From: Lunularia cruciata
Taxonomy: Eukaryota; Streptophyta; Marchantiopsida; Lunulariales; Lunulariaceae
Reading direction: 5' to 3'
Length of the DNA: 64,000 bases
NCBI GenBank assembly: GCA_948567375.1
Contig: OX419755.1
Location: forward strand, 6,391,001 to 6,455,000
The notes beneath the pieces are model-generated. The model did no database searches. It was not told the DNA's origin and saw only the letters and a program-made list of their open reading frames with translations. A program made the translations under genes and the position numbers. Positions 23,710 to 35,208 of this stretch are shown one piece after another. Numbering within the stretch: the stretch's first letter is position 1; every line of letters begins with the position of its first letter.

Positions 23710-24060
23710 TGTAAAAGACCAAGACCGAGGAGAGAAATAGGAGAATGGAAACTCACATTGGGACACTTGAATGAAGGAAAACTCCAAATGTCTAGCATGA
23801 CTTTGGCTTTGGTATTTATAGGTAGCATACAAGGCCCTTGAGAAGCTTCTCAAGAAGCTTCCTTCTAGAAGTTGCCTACTTGGCGTGCAAGCTAAGCTAG
23901 TTAGAAGCTTCTAGAAGCTACCTGCTTGGAGCGCAAGTAAACTAGTCAGGAAGCTTCCCAAGAAAATTCCTAGATGCTTTTGGGATATTCTAGGCTAATT
24001 TGGCGTATTCTCTACTTCATTAGCCTTACTAACTATGTCGCTAAACTCCATATTGTTACA
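23710..24060 (-). repeat. Family A LTR, 5' LTR of the tandem (shortened)
   Basis: TGTAAAAGACC to TATTGTTACA, about 60-75 bases shorter than the other A LTRs because of a deletion in the repeated AAGCTT region. It keeps GAAgcTTCtaGAA at 23904-23916. Confidence 0.8.
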
Positions 24061-24065
24061 TTCCT

Positions 24066-25191
24066 AGCTCCTCATGAGCATGACGGACCAACTATGGTCT
24101 CTGAGATGGAAGTGATACTACTCATACTCTACCATCCTCCCATACACACAAAAGGTGTCTACCCTCCAATCTAAACCGTCTGGCTTGCTGAAGAACACGG
24201 TCTTTCTCCTTGGCCCCAACTGTGCCACCCACAACACCAATGCAAAAATAATCCATCATTAAGACATCATCATGAATCTCTTATTGAACTATACCAATAT
24301 CTTCACTCTTTGGATCTATGACCTCAATAACTCCTCATGTATGCGCTAAGAGAGATACTACCAAAGCCTTTGAAAATATATATAGAAAGGCTGATGCATG
24401 ACAACCTAGCACCATCTCCTCATTTGTCTCACCATGCCAACGTGCTTTGGTCTGATCTTGCGGATTGGGACATGGGTCTCAACTCAACCCATCTGCATCA
24501 CGGTTCACCACTCCAGGTTTGTGAACAACCGTGAACTCATACTCTTGTAAAATCAAAGCCCATCATGCAAGCTTCCTTGAAAGCTTGTCGGACTTTATCA
24601 ACCACTACAATGGCTGATGATCAGTTATGAGAGTGAAGGGGTTACCAAATAGATAACATCGGAAATGTGCTATTGCCCAAACTGCTGCCAAGAACTCTCC
24701 CTCATTTGAACCTTTACTTCACCTCCGCTGAATTGTTGGAGTGACTAGCATAGGCCACTACAAACTCCTTCCCCTCATCATCATGTTGGGTGAGCACTGC
24801 TCCAAGCCCCAACATACTCCAATCAATGTGAACCTGAAATGGTCATCCTTTGATCGGTCTCCTCAAAATAGGAGCAGATGTCAACTTCTCCTTGAGCTCT
24901 ACAAAAGCTCTCTCTTGCTCATCTCCCCAACACCACTCTTGTGTAAGCTTGGTCAGCTTTGTCAAGGCCTTGGCAATGGCACTAAATCCTCTAACATAGC
25001 AGCGATATAAGTTTGCCAACCCAAGGAATGATTGCACTCTGCTCACATCCGTAGGCTGAGGAATACGTGCAATAGCCTCCACCTTGGTCTGCTTAACACC
25101 AAGTCCTCTGGGGTAGATAGTGTAATCCAAATACTCAACCTGCTTGTGGAAGAACCTACACTTCCCATGATGTTATTTGAGTCCATGAGAT
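24066..25191 (-). pseudogene. Family C1 pol: integrase N-terminus, RNase H and connection to reverse transcriptase
   Basis: The frame resumes the C1 integrase zinc-binding region next to the A tandem. Upstream in the element (rightward) it has the family's spacer with YEFTVVHKPGVVNRDADGLS, then an RNase H region, then YTIYPRGLGVKQTKVEAI and VQSFLGLANLYRCYV. The last two are the reverse transcriptase thumb to RNase H connection. Stops occur at several points. It is interrupted on the right by the solo LTR at 25197. Confidence 0.75.
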
Positions 25192-25196
25192 CTCAA

Positions 25197-25620
25197 TGTA
25201 AAAGACCAAAACCGAGGAGAGAAATAGGAGAATGGAAGCTCACATTGGGACACTTGAATGAGGGAAAACTCTGAATGCCTAGCATGAGCTTCGGCCTTGG
25301 TATTTATAGGTAGCATACAAGACCCTTGAAGCTTCTTCAAGAAGCTTCCTTGAGCCGCTTTCTTGGAGTGCAAGCCAAGTTAACTAGAAAGCTTCTTGAG
25401 AAGCTTCCTTCTAGAAGCCGCCTACTTGGCATGCAAGCTAAGCTAGTTAGAAGCTTCTAGAAGCTTCCTTCTAGAAGCTACTTGCTTAGGGCGCAAGTTA
25501 ACTAGTTAGGAAGCTTCCCAAGAAGCTTCTTAGATGCTTCTAGAATATTCTAGGCTATTTTGTCTTATTCTCTACTTTGTAAGCCCGACCAACTTCATCA
25601 CTAAACTCCATATTGTTACA
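25197..25620 (-). repeat. Solo LTR of family A with 5-bp target duplication
   Basis: A single complete A LTR lies inside the C1 reverse transcriptase. The flanks are CTCAA (25192-25196) and CTCAA (25621-25625), a perfect 5-bp duplication. It is the product of LTR-LTR recombination after insertion. It has the richest heat-shock-type array: GAAgcTTCtaGAAgcTTC at 25450-25467, TTCtaGAA at 25469-25476 and TTCtaGAAtaTTC at 25538-25550. Confidence 0.9.
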
Positions 25621-25625
25621 CTCAA

Positions 25626-25977
25626 CCTCTCAAACACCTCCAACAACTTTCTCTCATGCTCCTCCATAGTAGTGCTATAGACCAAAATATCATCAATATA
25701 GTACCGAGCAAAATCCAATCCAGCTATGATCCTATCTATGACCCTCTGGAACTCAGCAAGAGCGTTCCTTAACCCAAACAATAAGAACCTCCACTGATAT
25801 AACACATCCTTGCCGTGAGGATCAATAGCCCAAGATGCTATCTTGGACTTATCCTCCTCCTTGATCGGCAACTGATAATATCTCGCTCAAAGATCCAAAG
25901 TACTAAAGACTTTTGCATGCCCAATTGTATCAAAAATCTCCTCCAATGTAGGCATGGCATACTGATCAGCCTTGGTC
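25626..25977 (-). pseudogene. Family C1 reverse transcriptase core
   Basis: The minus-strand frame includes WRFLLFGLRNALAEFQRVID and the catalytic ARYYIDDILVYS (Tyr-Ile-Asp-Asp intact). It continues across the solo LTR into the thumb region at 25191. To the right it ends at the D LTR (25979), and the rest of reverse transcriptase plus protease and gag of C1 are missing. Confidence 0.75.
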
Positions 25978-25978
25978 T

Positions 25979-26691
25979 ATAACATCCATTTGTGCATGTA
26001 TGTGGTATTGTGATATTTAGCTTGGCATTACAAGTACTTGAGAGATATTATTTATATAGAGATAAAGGATGGTTCTACATTAATCATGATTAGCTAAAGT
26101 TAGTCATAGCTAAGATAGAGTGGACTTTACTTAAGAGGAAGTGAAAAAGATGAGCACCACTATTTTGGATTCTAGTGTGTTGACTTTGTATTATTCCTAG
26201 GTGTTTGGCTTTGAGGAAAGAGTTGAGAACTCTTGGGCCCGCAAGCCTTTTGGTTTTGGATTCTTCTATAGTCCAAGGATAGCCTATGTGAAGGAATCTT
26301 TGACTTAGTGGTTGGGTCAAGATAAGATCACATGTTAGTGGAATATGTTCATGTAAATAGATATTCCTTTCTACTTTTTGACTTTACTTGACTTTTAGTT
26401 TAGTAACTTGAGTTACTGCGGTAATTAGTAACTTGAGTTACTACGGTAATTAGTAACTTTGGTGCGTAACTATTTCACAAGTATATAAACAAGGGGTAAG
26501 GAGGTACTCATCATCCTTTCATTTGCAACTATCTCTCTCATGGAGTTCTCTAGTCAGCAATGTCTTGAGTCTTGGAGTGTTAGCCTTGGAGGAGTATGAT
26601 GGACTTGGGATTCCTTGCCTTATATGTCCATGGTGCGCTACCATAATAGCCATCAGAGGTTCATCTTGAGTGAGAGACAAGCCGGCTCACA
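25979..26691 (+). repeat. LTR D, left copy
   Basis: A block of about 713 bases starting ATAACATCCATTTGTGCAT (one base lost from the TG end) and ending GCCGGCTCACA. It is present in reverse at 27690-28389 and in part at 46225-46385. The flanks GGTCT (25974-25978) and GGTCT (26692-26696) look like a 5-bp target duplication, at a place where C1 and A3 DNA were already joined. Near 26398-26462 it holds about 2.5 copies of a 28-base repeat (TTAGTAACTTGAGTTACTGC). Confidence 0.7.
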
Positions 26692-26696
26692 GGTCT

Positions 26697-27689
26697 TCAT
26701 GGAATAGAAGACCTTCCTTGAATGAGAAGGTGGTGTACTCCTTGTCACATGTCGTAGATTGACCATGTACTATTTAAAAGAAGGAATCTTGTTGTAGAGC
26801 TGACCTAAACTTGTTTTGGACCTTGGAGTTGATTGCCACTGATGTAATGGCTGTTGTGATTGGAGGAAGAGACTTCAAATCAGGTCAGTGTGATAGGGCA
26901 TCAGGGATGACATGGAACCATCGTGGTTGATACTCAAGTTTGATATCAAACAACTGGAGTTGCTCCTCCCATCAATGATGTTGACTCTTTATGTGTTCCA
27001 AATGTAATATTTGCAACAAGGGTTTGTGATCAGTTTGCATGATCACTTGTTTCCCCAAGAGATAATGCTTCCATGCCTTGGTGGCATATACCATTGCTAG
27101 TTGTTCTTGATCTCAAGCAAAGTAATTCTTTTCATTTGTATTTAGTGTACAAGACGCAAAGGCAATGGGATGTAATCTATCTAGGAATTCTTGCTGCAAC
27201 ATTGCTCCAATCACAAAGTTAGAAGTATCAAAATCAACCACACAAGGTAGTTGAGGATCATATAGTTGAAGAATAGGACTTGAAGACACCATATGTTTCA
27301 GTTTCTAGAATGCTTCTTTTTGCTTGGATGTCCACTGAAAGCTCAAGTTCTTCCCCAAGAGATCAATCAATAGTGCGGTAACATGGGCATAATAATGGAT
27401 GAACCATCGGTAAAAATTGGCCAATCTATTAAATGCATGTACTTCTATAGCATCCTTCAAAGTAGGCCAATCAGTAATGGCCTTGATTTTCCCCTCCTCC
27501 ATCTTGATCCCCTCCAATGAGATCTTGTGATCCAAGAAGGTAATTGCTTTCTGCCAAAAGGTACACTTCAACTTCTTGCAATAAAATTTCCACTGTCATA
27601 GTTGTCTTAAGACTTCTCGTATGTGATTCATGTGTTTTACCTTTGTCTTGCTATAGATTAAGATATCATCCAAGAACACCATCACATAT
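26697..27689 (-). pseudogene. A3 pol: RNase H and reverse transcriptase C-terminus
   Basis: Minus-strand frames match A1 (for example KCTFWQKAITFLDHKI and the WPTLKDAIEVHAFNRLANFY stretch, a decayed FLGL-NFY motif). There are stops throughout. It stops a few codons from the catalytic FLDD motif, at the D insertion; FLDD itself can be read (reversed near 27660-27680). Confidence 0.7.
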
Positions 27690-28389
27690 TGTGAGCCGGC
27701 CTATCTCTCACTTAGGATGAACCTCTAATGGCTATGAACCTCTGATGGAAGCGCACCATGGACTAAGAAGGCAAAGAACCCCAACTCTATCATACTCCTC
27801 CAAGGCTAACAATCCAAGACTCAAGACATTGCTCACTAGAGAAATCAATGAGAGAGAGAGATAGTTGCAAATGAAAGGATGATGAGTACCTCCTCACCCC
27901 TAGTTTATATACTTGTGAAATAGTTATGCACCAAAGTTACTAATTACATGAGTAACTCAAGTTATTAGGCTAAAAGTGAAATGAAGTCAAGAAGTTAAAG
28001 GAATATCCATACTCATGGGAATATTCTCCTAAGCATGTGGTCTTATCTTGACCCAACCATTAAGTCAAGGATTTCTTCACATGGGCTATCCTTGGACTAT
28101 AAAAGAATCTAAAACAAAAGGGCTTGTGGGTCCAAGAGTTCTCAATTATTTCCTCAAAGCCAAACACCTAAGAATATACCAAGTCAACACACTAGAATCC
28201 AAAATGGTGGTGCTCATCTTTTCTACTTCCTCTAAAGTAAGGTCCCCTCTATCTTAGCAATGACTAAATTTAGCTAATAATGACTAAGGTAGAACCATAT
28301 TTTATCTCTATATAAATAATATCTCTCAAGTACTTATAATACCAAACTAAATATCACAAAAGTATATATATGCACAAATGGGTATTACA
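27690..28389 (-). repeat. LTR D, right copy (inverted relative to the left copy)
   Basis: Plus-strand reading starts TGTGAGCCGG and ends GGGTATTACA, so the LTR is in minus orientation, 700 bases. It interrupts the A3 reverse transcriptase just N-terminal to the catalytic FLDD motif. Flanks are CATAT and GTCCC, with no recognisable target duplication. With the copy at 25979-26691 it forms a large inverted repeat around about 1 kb of A3. Confidence 0.75.
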
Positions 28390-30540
28390 GTCCCAATCCA
28401 ATAGTCTATCCAAAACCCAATGCATCTAATCCATGAAGACTATTGGGAGCATTTGTGAGCCCAAAATGCAGAACCTTCCATTTAAAATGCCCATACCTTA
28501 TGCAAAAGGCAATGTTTTGTACATCCTCCTTATCAATGTGGACCTACCAATATCCGCTGCAAAGATTGAACTTGGAAAAGTATTGTGCTCCACTCAATTG
28601 ATCAAGCCAATCTTCAATTTGAGGCAAGGGGTATGCATTCTTCACCGTTTGGTTATTGAATCCATGATAATTGATATAGAAACAAAGTCTTCCATCCTTC
28701 TTTGGAATGAATAGTACTAGTGCTCCCCAAGGAGATGTACTACATCATATGAAATCTTTCTCCAACAACTCCGTAAGTGTTATTTGCAACTCTTCCAACT
28801 CCTTTGGTGAGAGCTAATATATTGGTCTACTCACTAGAGTACTTCTTGGCAATAACTCAATCTGGAAGGGCATACCACAATCAAAGGGTATATCACGATC
28901 AAAGGGTAATCCCTTTGGTAGATCATCCAAAAACACATATGCAAACTCCTAAAGTACTTGATCAACCATTACTTGATGAGTTTCCTGACACTCCTCAGAT
29001 TCTCCTTGTGCAATTGGCTCAATCTATACTGCAAAAATAGACTTATCTTTCTCCAAAGCTTGCTCTATAGCTACTTCATTGATAAACTTCCCATCTAAGG
29101 ACTTATCTTCCTTCAAAGCTTGCTCTATGGTTGCTTTTTTGACAACCTTCCTATCTTGGGATTGACTATTCCTAAGTGTCTTACTCAAAGGTGCCAGACA
29201 ACCAAATCAGAAATTTTTACCTTGGTGTTGTACTTGAATTTGTCATCGATTCCCATCAAATTGAACCTTATGACGTTCAAGCCAAGGCAAACCCAAAATG
29301 ACATCATAGTGTACAAGTGCCACTAAACCTCATACACTCCAAATACTCTTTCCCAAACTTGAAGGTAACCGAATACAAGGTACAAGATGTAGAACTCTTT
29401 CTACCATCCGCCATCATCAATCTACTTCCAATTATTGGCTTGATAGGAGTACTCAATTCCTTTGCTAATTGCATAGACATACAATTCATTATAATTCTAG
29501 AATCAACCAAAATCTTAATACCACAATCAGATATTGTACCTTGCAAGTGAAGCAAACTTGCATATGTTGAGCCTTTGATCCCATTGGAACTAATCAATTT
29601 CCTAGTAGGCAGCTTGAAATCTCCTATTGGGATTCCTTTTTTTCATGATCATTCCGCTCCACAACCTCCATTTGGGCAATTTGTCAAGATCGCACATTCT
29701 TCAATGGACATTTAGCAATGCGATATCCAATTTGGTGACAATAAAAGCAACAATTATTTTGCCGAAATCTTTCTTGGTCTATTGTACCAAAAGGTCTCCA
29801 TTGGATGGTATCAATTTCCATTGATGTCGGCTCCTCCACACATGTGTAATGTGCTAGTTGGTTTTTTGAATGTCGAGGTTGAGACCAAGTTGTCACAACC
29901 AAGGAATCAAAGCGCTCTGCTAGCTGCATAACTTCTTCCAAGTATTTAGGCTCTCTCATAGTCACTTCTAATTTGGCTTGTGACTTCAAACCCTCACAAA
30001 TTGATCTAGAGCTTCACCATCCATTATATATGGAATTTGCATAATGGTGTTATGGAATTATATGATGTGGCTTCTTACCAAACCAACCTACTTCAACTCT
30101 ACCAACTTATCTCGTGTAGCTCGTGTGGTGTTGATCACTTGGAATTGCCCAATTATTTGCATCCTTGAATTCTTCTCATGTTAGGATTGGTGCAACAAAT
30201 TGCCTTTCAATTTGCTCCAATCAAAATCGCCACCATAGCTTTGCTGCTCTATACAATTGGCTTGAAGATAAGAGAATTTGTTTTTGTCCATCTTGAAGAT
30301 TCATAGCCTCAAAATAACATTCATAACCAAATACAATATTCTCCATTGCACCTAGGAGATTCTTGCCATAAGGTTTTGGAAATCAGATTTGGTCTTCTCC
30401 TTCTTGAAATGGTGCTCTCTCTACATGCTCTTGTCGTTGTTGGTCTCATTCATCCAACAATCAAGTAAGGTGCTTGATTTGTTGTTGTATAGCAATGATA
30501 ACCTCAAGCATTGCCGCCATGGCTACTACTCTATCACACT
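28390..30540 (-). pseudogene. A3 reverse transcriptase N-terminus, protease and gag
   Basis: Order on the minus strand from the right: gag (about 29680-30530), protease (29304-29597), acidic linker and reverse transcriptase N-terminus (to 28390). The protease active site reads VDSR instead of VDSG, and the gag zinc knuckle reads CFYCHQIGYRIAKC with His changed to Tyr. Many stops. Confidence 0.7.
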
Positions 30541-30781
30541 ACCTCTAATTTATCTAATTTAATAACACATAAATGTAGCACTTTCACCATTCTCCATAAG
30601 TTACAACCAGAAGTATCAAGGGTTTCTCAAACAAGGTGATTGCATTTGCCCAAAATGTGAGTTGATGAATTGTGTGAAGTGATGCTTGAGTAGTACCTAG
30701 ACACTACAATTGCAATGGTTTGGTGGAAATGGATTTGGTGATCCATAAATTCCATCCATCCCATTACTGCTTTGAAACCAA

Positions 30782-31169
30782 TGTAAAAGATCCAAGACTA
30801 AGGAGAGAAATAAGAGAATAGAAGATCATATTGTGACACTTGAATGAGAGAAACTCAAAATGCCTAGCATGAGCTTTGGCTTTGGTATTTATAAGGAGTA
30901 AACAAGGCCTTGAGAAGCTTCCTTAAGCCACTTTCTTGGAGTGGAAGCCAAGTTAACCGAGAAGCTTCTCAAGAAACTTCCTTCTAAAAATTGTTTACTT
31001 GATGTGCAAGCTAAGCTAGTTGGAAGCTTCTAGAAACTACCTACTTGGGGTGCAAGCTAAGCTAGCTGGGAAGCTTCCTAGATAATTTTAGAATATTCTA
31101 GGCTAATCTGTCTTATTTGCTAATTTGTTAGCCCTAACTAATTTTGTTCCTAAACTCCATATTGTTATA
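30782..31169 (-). repeat. Family A LTR, 5' LTR of A3
   Basis: TGTAAAAGAT to ATTGTTATA (terminal CA mutated). The reversed primer site beside it (TTTGAAACCA) is also mutated. GAAgcTTCtaGAA at 31023-31035. Confidence 0.75.
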
Positions 31170-32040
31170 CCGCCAAATCTTCTACTAACTCTCCACTCAA
31201 GCCAAATTGAAATGATGGGGTTCTCAAAATCAAAAATTCATAGGGATGGGTAACTCCACCTTAAATTTCACCTTTTGAGCTCAACTCAAACCAAATTGGT
31301 CATGCTTTCACCTCTTGAGCTCAAAATACAATTACTGCTTGAAAATTGCTTATCTTTGCTTGAAATTTGGCCAGTGCTTCCGCACACCGTGAACCTCATT
31401 ACTAAATCTACATTAATTGAATAAAATTTTCACACTAGGGAAAATCTGAACTCTGATTGAGCTAACAATGATCAGCAAGTCTTTGAGATACCACCAACAC
31501 TCTAAGTTCCTACACCCGATTTCTCCCTAACCTCACTTCTCTGATGTAATTAGTTTATTTAAGTGGTGTAAATAAACTAATTACATCAGTTTATTTACAC
31601 CCCTTAAATCACACTCAATAAGATCAATACTTAGATCGATCAGTCACTCCATAATATGCCAATAATTGGGTATTGATTACAGTCGAGCCACACCCACTCT
31701 AGCTAAGAGAATCCAAGTGATGCTTGCCGGCCTTTGTCTACCATAGCCAGGAACTCGAAGGTTCACCGTAAGAGAAGTGAACTCTTTGGAGTTGCACTTT
31801 GAAAGTATACCTCCTGGTCTTCAACCCTAACGGTCCCGTTGACGGCACATCCGATGGTGCAAACAATGCTAAGTGACAATGGGCCCTACCATGTAATCAA
31901 TACCCCAAATATGAAATCTTACCGTCAACAAGTAGTCTCTGAGTAATTACCAAAATACTCTTGACTACCAACACTACTACTCCAGAGTCTGAGAAATCTA
32001 GGTGCGATGCTACAAATAGCATGACAACTTGCATGCATTT
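31170..32040 (-). repeat. Family C 5' leader/LTR region of C1
   Basis: It matches about 62010-62830 (C2) along its length and the C1 left LTR (13813-14255) in its right half, for example the GCCACACCCACTCTAGC block and the GATGCTTGCCGGCC block. This places the end of C1 opposite its 3' LTR. A strong inverted repeat lies at 31541-31609. The exact LTR border and primer site could not be found. Confidence 0.55.
31541..31609. repeat. Perfect 20-bp inverted repeat plus a further inverted copy
   Basis: CTGATGTAATTAGTTTATTT (31541-31560) is exactly reverse-complementary to 31570-31589, with a 9-base loop. Bases 31588-31609 are again reverse-complementary, with one mismatch, to 31557-31578. The corresponding place in C2 (about 62380) lacks it. 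Confidence 0.85.
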
Positions 32041-35000
32041 GATCCCAAAGTGCTTGCTACACTGCTTCTTAAAAGCATGTACTCTACTTACCTATCAACG
32101 TTGCTATCACTATTGAACAAAAAATGCATAAGTTTAGTAGTTTATTGCTTATAAACTGATACAAAGCTAGCATAACAATCTTATAGTTTTGACATGCTTC
32201 TCGTGCTCTTTTGCATTACTAAGGTTACTCTGACTTGGAAGAGGTGAGCCATGGTAAAGCTAAGAGATCTATCGTTGAGAGGAAAGGGAACAAGGTGGTG
32301 TTGAGAAGGGTGAGTGCATTGCTTTTGGGTATGAGTTGAAAGTGTGTGCCTCTTTGTAAATATTTTCAATTTATGTGTTTATATGTGAATTCCCCATAAG
32401 AAAACATGAAAATATGATAAATATTGTTATACATGAAAGCAGTGGTAAACATGGAGTGGTAAACATGGATACTTATTCTATTAATTTTTTAGTAGTATCC
32501 TATTTATAAGACAGATTCAAATATCGTAAATTATTTTCCTCCGAACTCTTATCGTTCTAAAATTTATGAGTTTCTAAGAAAATGTTTAATATATTTTATT
32601 ATCGACTAATCTTATTCTCACAGAGTTTGAACTATATATTATTGATTTTATAATCTAATAAAATTTATATAGAAATAAAATGAAAATACTAAAGATATAT
32701 TAGATTTCAAATTTTTATAAATGAATCAAAAAGGCTAATTATAAATCCACTCACTATCTACAAGATCAAACAAAGCTTTGTTGTAAATCCATCAAATTAA
32801 TCAAATTTTTATGTATATATAATTTTAAATTTAATTTTTTTTCTAGCTCAAATTACCTATAACTTTTGAATACACTTACACATATTCTTGCGTTAGAAAG
32901 GTAATAAATTGAATTTAAACGTCAATGTCATAATGTTTGATTGAATTTCTTGTTTCTCATACAATAATCATAAAGTTTGAAGTATTGTAATTTTATCCAA
33001 GAGTTATTAAATTATTATAGATGATTATTTAAAATTCTAAAATATGCACATGAATATTTTTTATAGATTATTATTTAAAATCTGAACGTATACACACCAA
33101 TGTTTGATCCCCGATTGATAGAGGAATAATTTAAGAATTAAGATTAACTTTATCCATATGTATTTAATGATAATAAAATTTAAAAACACAATCAAAGCAA
33201 ATTTAATAGATTGAAGTGCAGGCTGATAAAATAGGATAATGTATTCTCAACTATATTGCGTCTCCCCAACTTTGAAGGATTTTTGTCATCTCCACAAAAA
33301 AGCATCACTATGCTTTTTTTGGATCATCTCATATCCTCATGCAAATTTGAATAAATATCATTTCTCACTCGTCTACTGTCTAGGGTTCAAATTTTATATT
33401 AAAGTGTATGCTATACATGTTTATAATAGTCATCATAGTGCAAAATTCAATTTTCCAACAAACAAGTGAAAACAAGATAATAAAAGTCGACGGGGCTTCT
33501 ATTTTCCTCTTTCATACATTTTAACTCCAGCCGAATCTTCTATCCACTCCACTCACACTTCCGTAGAGTAAACTTCAACTTTAAATATTTTATTAGCAGA
33601 GGCGATGGGAAGCGAATGATTTAAGAAAGATTCATTCTCCGAATATTGTTGACTGTAAATCTTTATGAACCAAAGGAAAGTGATCGAATTTAATTCCGAT
33701 TTTATAAATATCCACCTTACTCTCTAATATGTATGTATGTTCCCCAAGACCTGGAGTCATAGGATGGATGTGGTGGGACTCAGTCAACCGTGTAGCCTGT
33801 CATTGTGCTTTGTCAACCAAGTTGGGTATCTCCGACTGCATGGCTAACTGGATGTACTCCCTTCGTCCAATCTGAATCCCGTTGCTAGGGATGCCAGAAT
33901 TTTGAAGTTTCAAGGTAACTACCGAAAGCTACTGAAAGTTGGAATGCGTTCGCTCTTGCGATAGAGATTGACTCGCATTTGCTTGCATCTCGTGTTCAAT
34001 CTTGTTTCTGAATTCATAGAGCGATCGATACCAGCTTGTTCTGGTATGGGCTTTCGAAGCACCTTGCTAAGCCGCTTTGGTTTGAATATCCCGGATATTC
34101 ACGGAAGGAAAGGTGTCGTGATATTTTCTTCCCAGCTGTGTTGCAAAATTGGAAGTGTGAATCATATGCGACTCTAAGATGGGGTAAATTCACTACTTTA
34201 CAGTGCCGGTGCTGTTGAATTTATAAGATCTCACTCGAATTTCATTACTCATAGATGAGAAGTAGGAGGGGTTAGCGAGATCGGAGTTTGACCCCCATCG
34301 CTCATACAGCAATGTGGTTTCGCAGCGACCACAACAATAGAAATGTTCGTACTGCGTTCGGTCCGGAATGTGACCTGTCAAGGAAACCTCTTCAACGCAC
34401 GTATCCTTCCATCGTGTCTCTTCCATCTCCCTTAGCCAGAGGTATGTTCGAGGAATCGTCACCCTGGCGCGAATTTATCATGCCAGGGGAACCCAAACTA
34501 GGACAAGCAAGTTTCGAGATCACAAGCAAGGGATTGTCGAAAATATCGCGGACATTCAGTCCCATTCCCCGATGGAACTAAATGCAAGGATCGCAAGACG
34601 GGGTCCGTGTGAACGTCCTCTTTGCATGATGAAATTTGGTTACTTCTCACTGCTTCTGAGCAAATGTGTCAGCTTCTGAGCAAAGGAGATCAGTCGATTG
34701 CATTAATTCTTCTTTCTATCCACAAATCCAAACGTGGAGATTGTGACCATCAAGTAATACGGGCGCGCATGAGACTCAATTAAACCATTATTTGAACCAT
34801 TTCAGTCCAGGAATTTTAGAAATCTGAATTCCAGTAGATGTCCACCGGGATTTACCCGTAATTTTAGAAACTCAATCCTCAAATTTGACACCTTAATTCC
34901 TTGCGCGTATCTGCTCCGGATTACGATTCACCTTCCCAATTGTGCTTTACCACAGATGCAGAATATGCAAGCTCTCCATGATTCGATTGCATGTAGATAC

Positions 35001-35100
35001 CACATGATTACCAAGTGATATCTACACCTGCGGTGAACAATTAGGGAACACTTCCGACAACTTTGACAATGTCATATTCGCTTGAAGTTGGAGAAAAGTT
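32041..35100. other. Intergenic DNA before the ankyrin gene
   Basis: 32.4-33.5 kb is very AT-rich and featureless. About 33.75-34.6 kb is richer in G and C with overlapping short frames on both strands (none longer than about 100 codons), none of which I recognise. They may be remnants or untranslated regulatory DNA. Confidence 0.4.
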
Positions 35101-35113
35101 GGGAGTCTGGATG

Positions 35114-35120
35114 TATATAA
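35114..35120 (+). promoter_or_regulatory. Likely TATA box of the ankyrin gene
   Basis: TATATAA followed by GGGC lies 89 bases before the ATG at 35209. Its position fits a plant core promoter with a short 5' UTR. Confidence 0.5.
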
Positions 35121-35208
35121 GGGCAATACGAAACCGTAAGAAACAAAAGAATTCAAAATATTCAAGGGAATCCTGCAAACTGCACATCATCGCTGTGATG
35201 ATGTGAAA

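Larger units (their letters stand above)
15751..24060 (-). mobile_element. Family A tandem (A1 plus partial A2): LTR-interior-LTR-partial interior-LTR
   Basis: Three A LTRs (15751-16160, 22184-22609, 23710-24060) enclose a near full interior and a gag-only interior, all in minus orientation. The whole block is flanked by TCCTA on both sides (15746-15750 and 24062-24066, with one extra T at the right edge), and the family C reading frame continues across the removed block. So it behaves as one insertion in C1, later rearranged into a tandem, most simply by unequal recombination between LTRs. Confidence 0.8.
26697..31169 (-). mobile_element. Family A copy A3, left end lost, with D inserted
   Basis: Minus-strand A interior: RNase H and reverse transcriptase C-terminus (26697-27689), the LTR D insertion (27690-28389), then reverse transcriptase N-terminus, protease and gag (28390-30540), leader and 5' LTR (30782-31169). 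Integrase, chromodomain and the 3' LTR are missing at the left, where the element abuts D and C1. Confidence 0.8.

Noticed and set aside
33968-34581. Overlapping frames at 34 kb as a gene
   Set aside because: Short, on both strands, with no motif I can name.
35203-35208. GTG start of the ankyrin gene
   Set aside because: The ATG six bases on has a good context; GTG is not a likely plant start.
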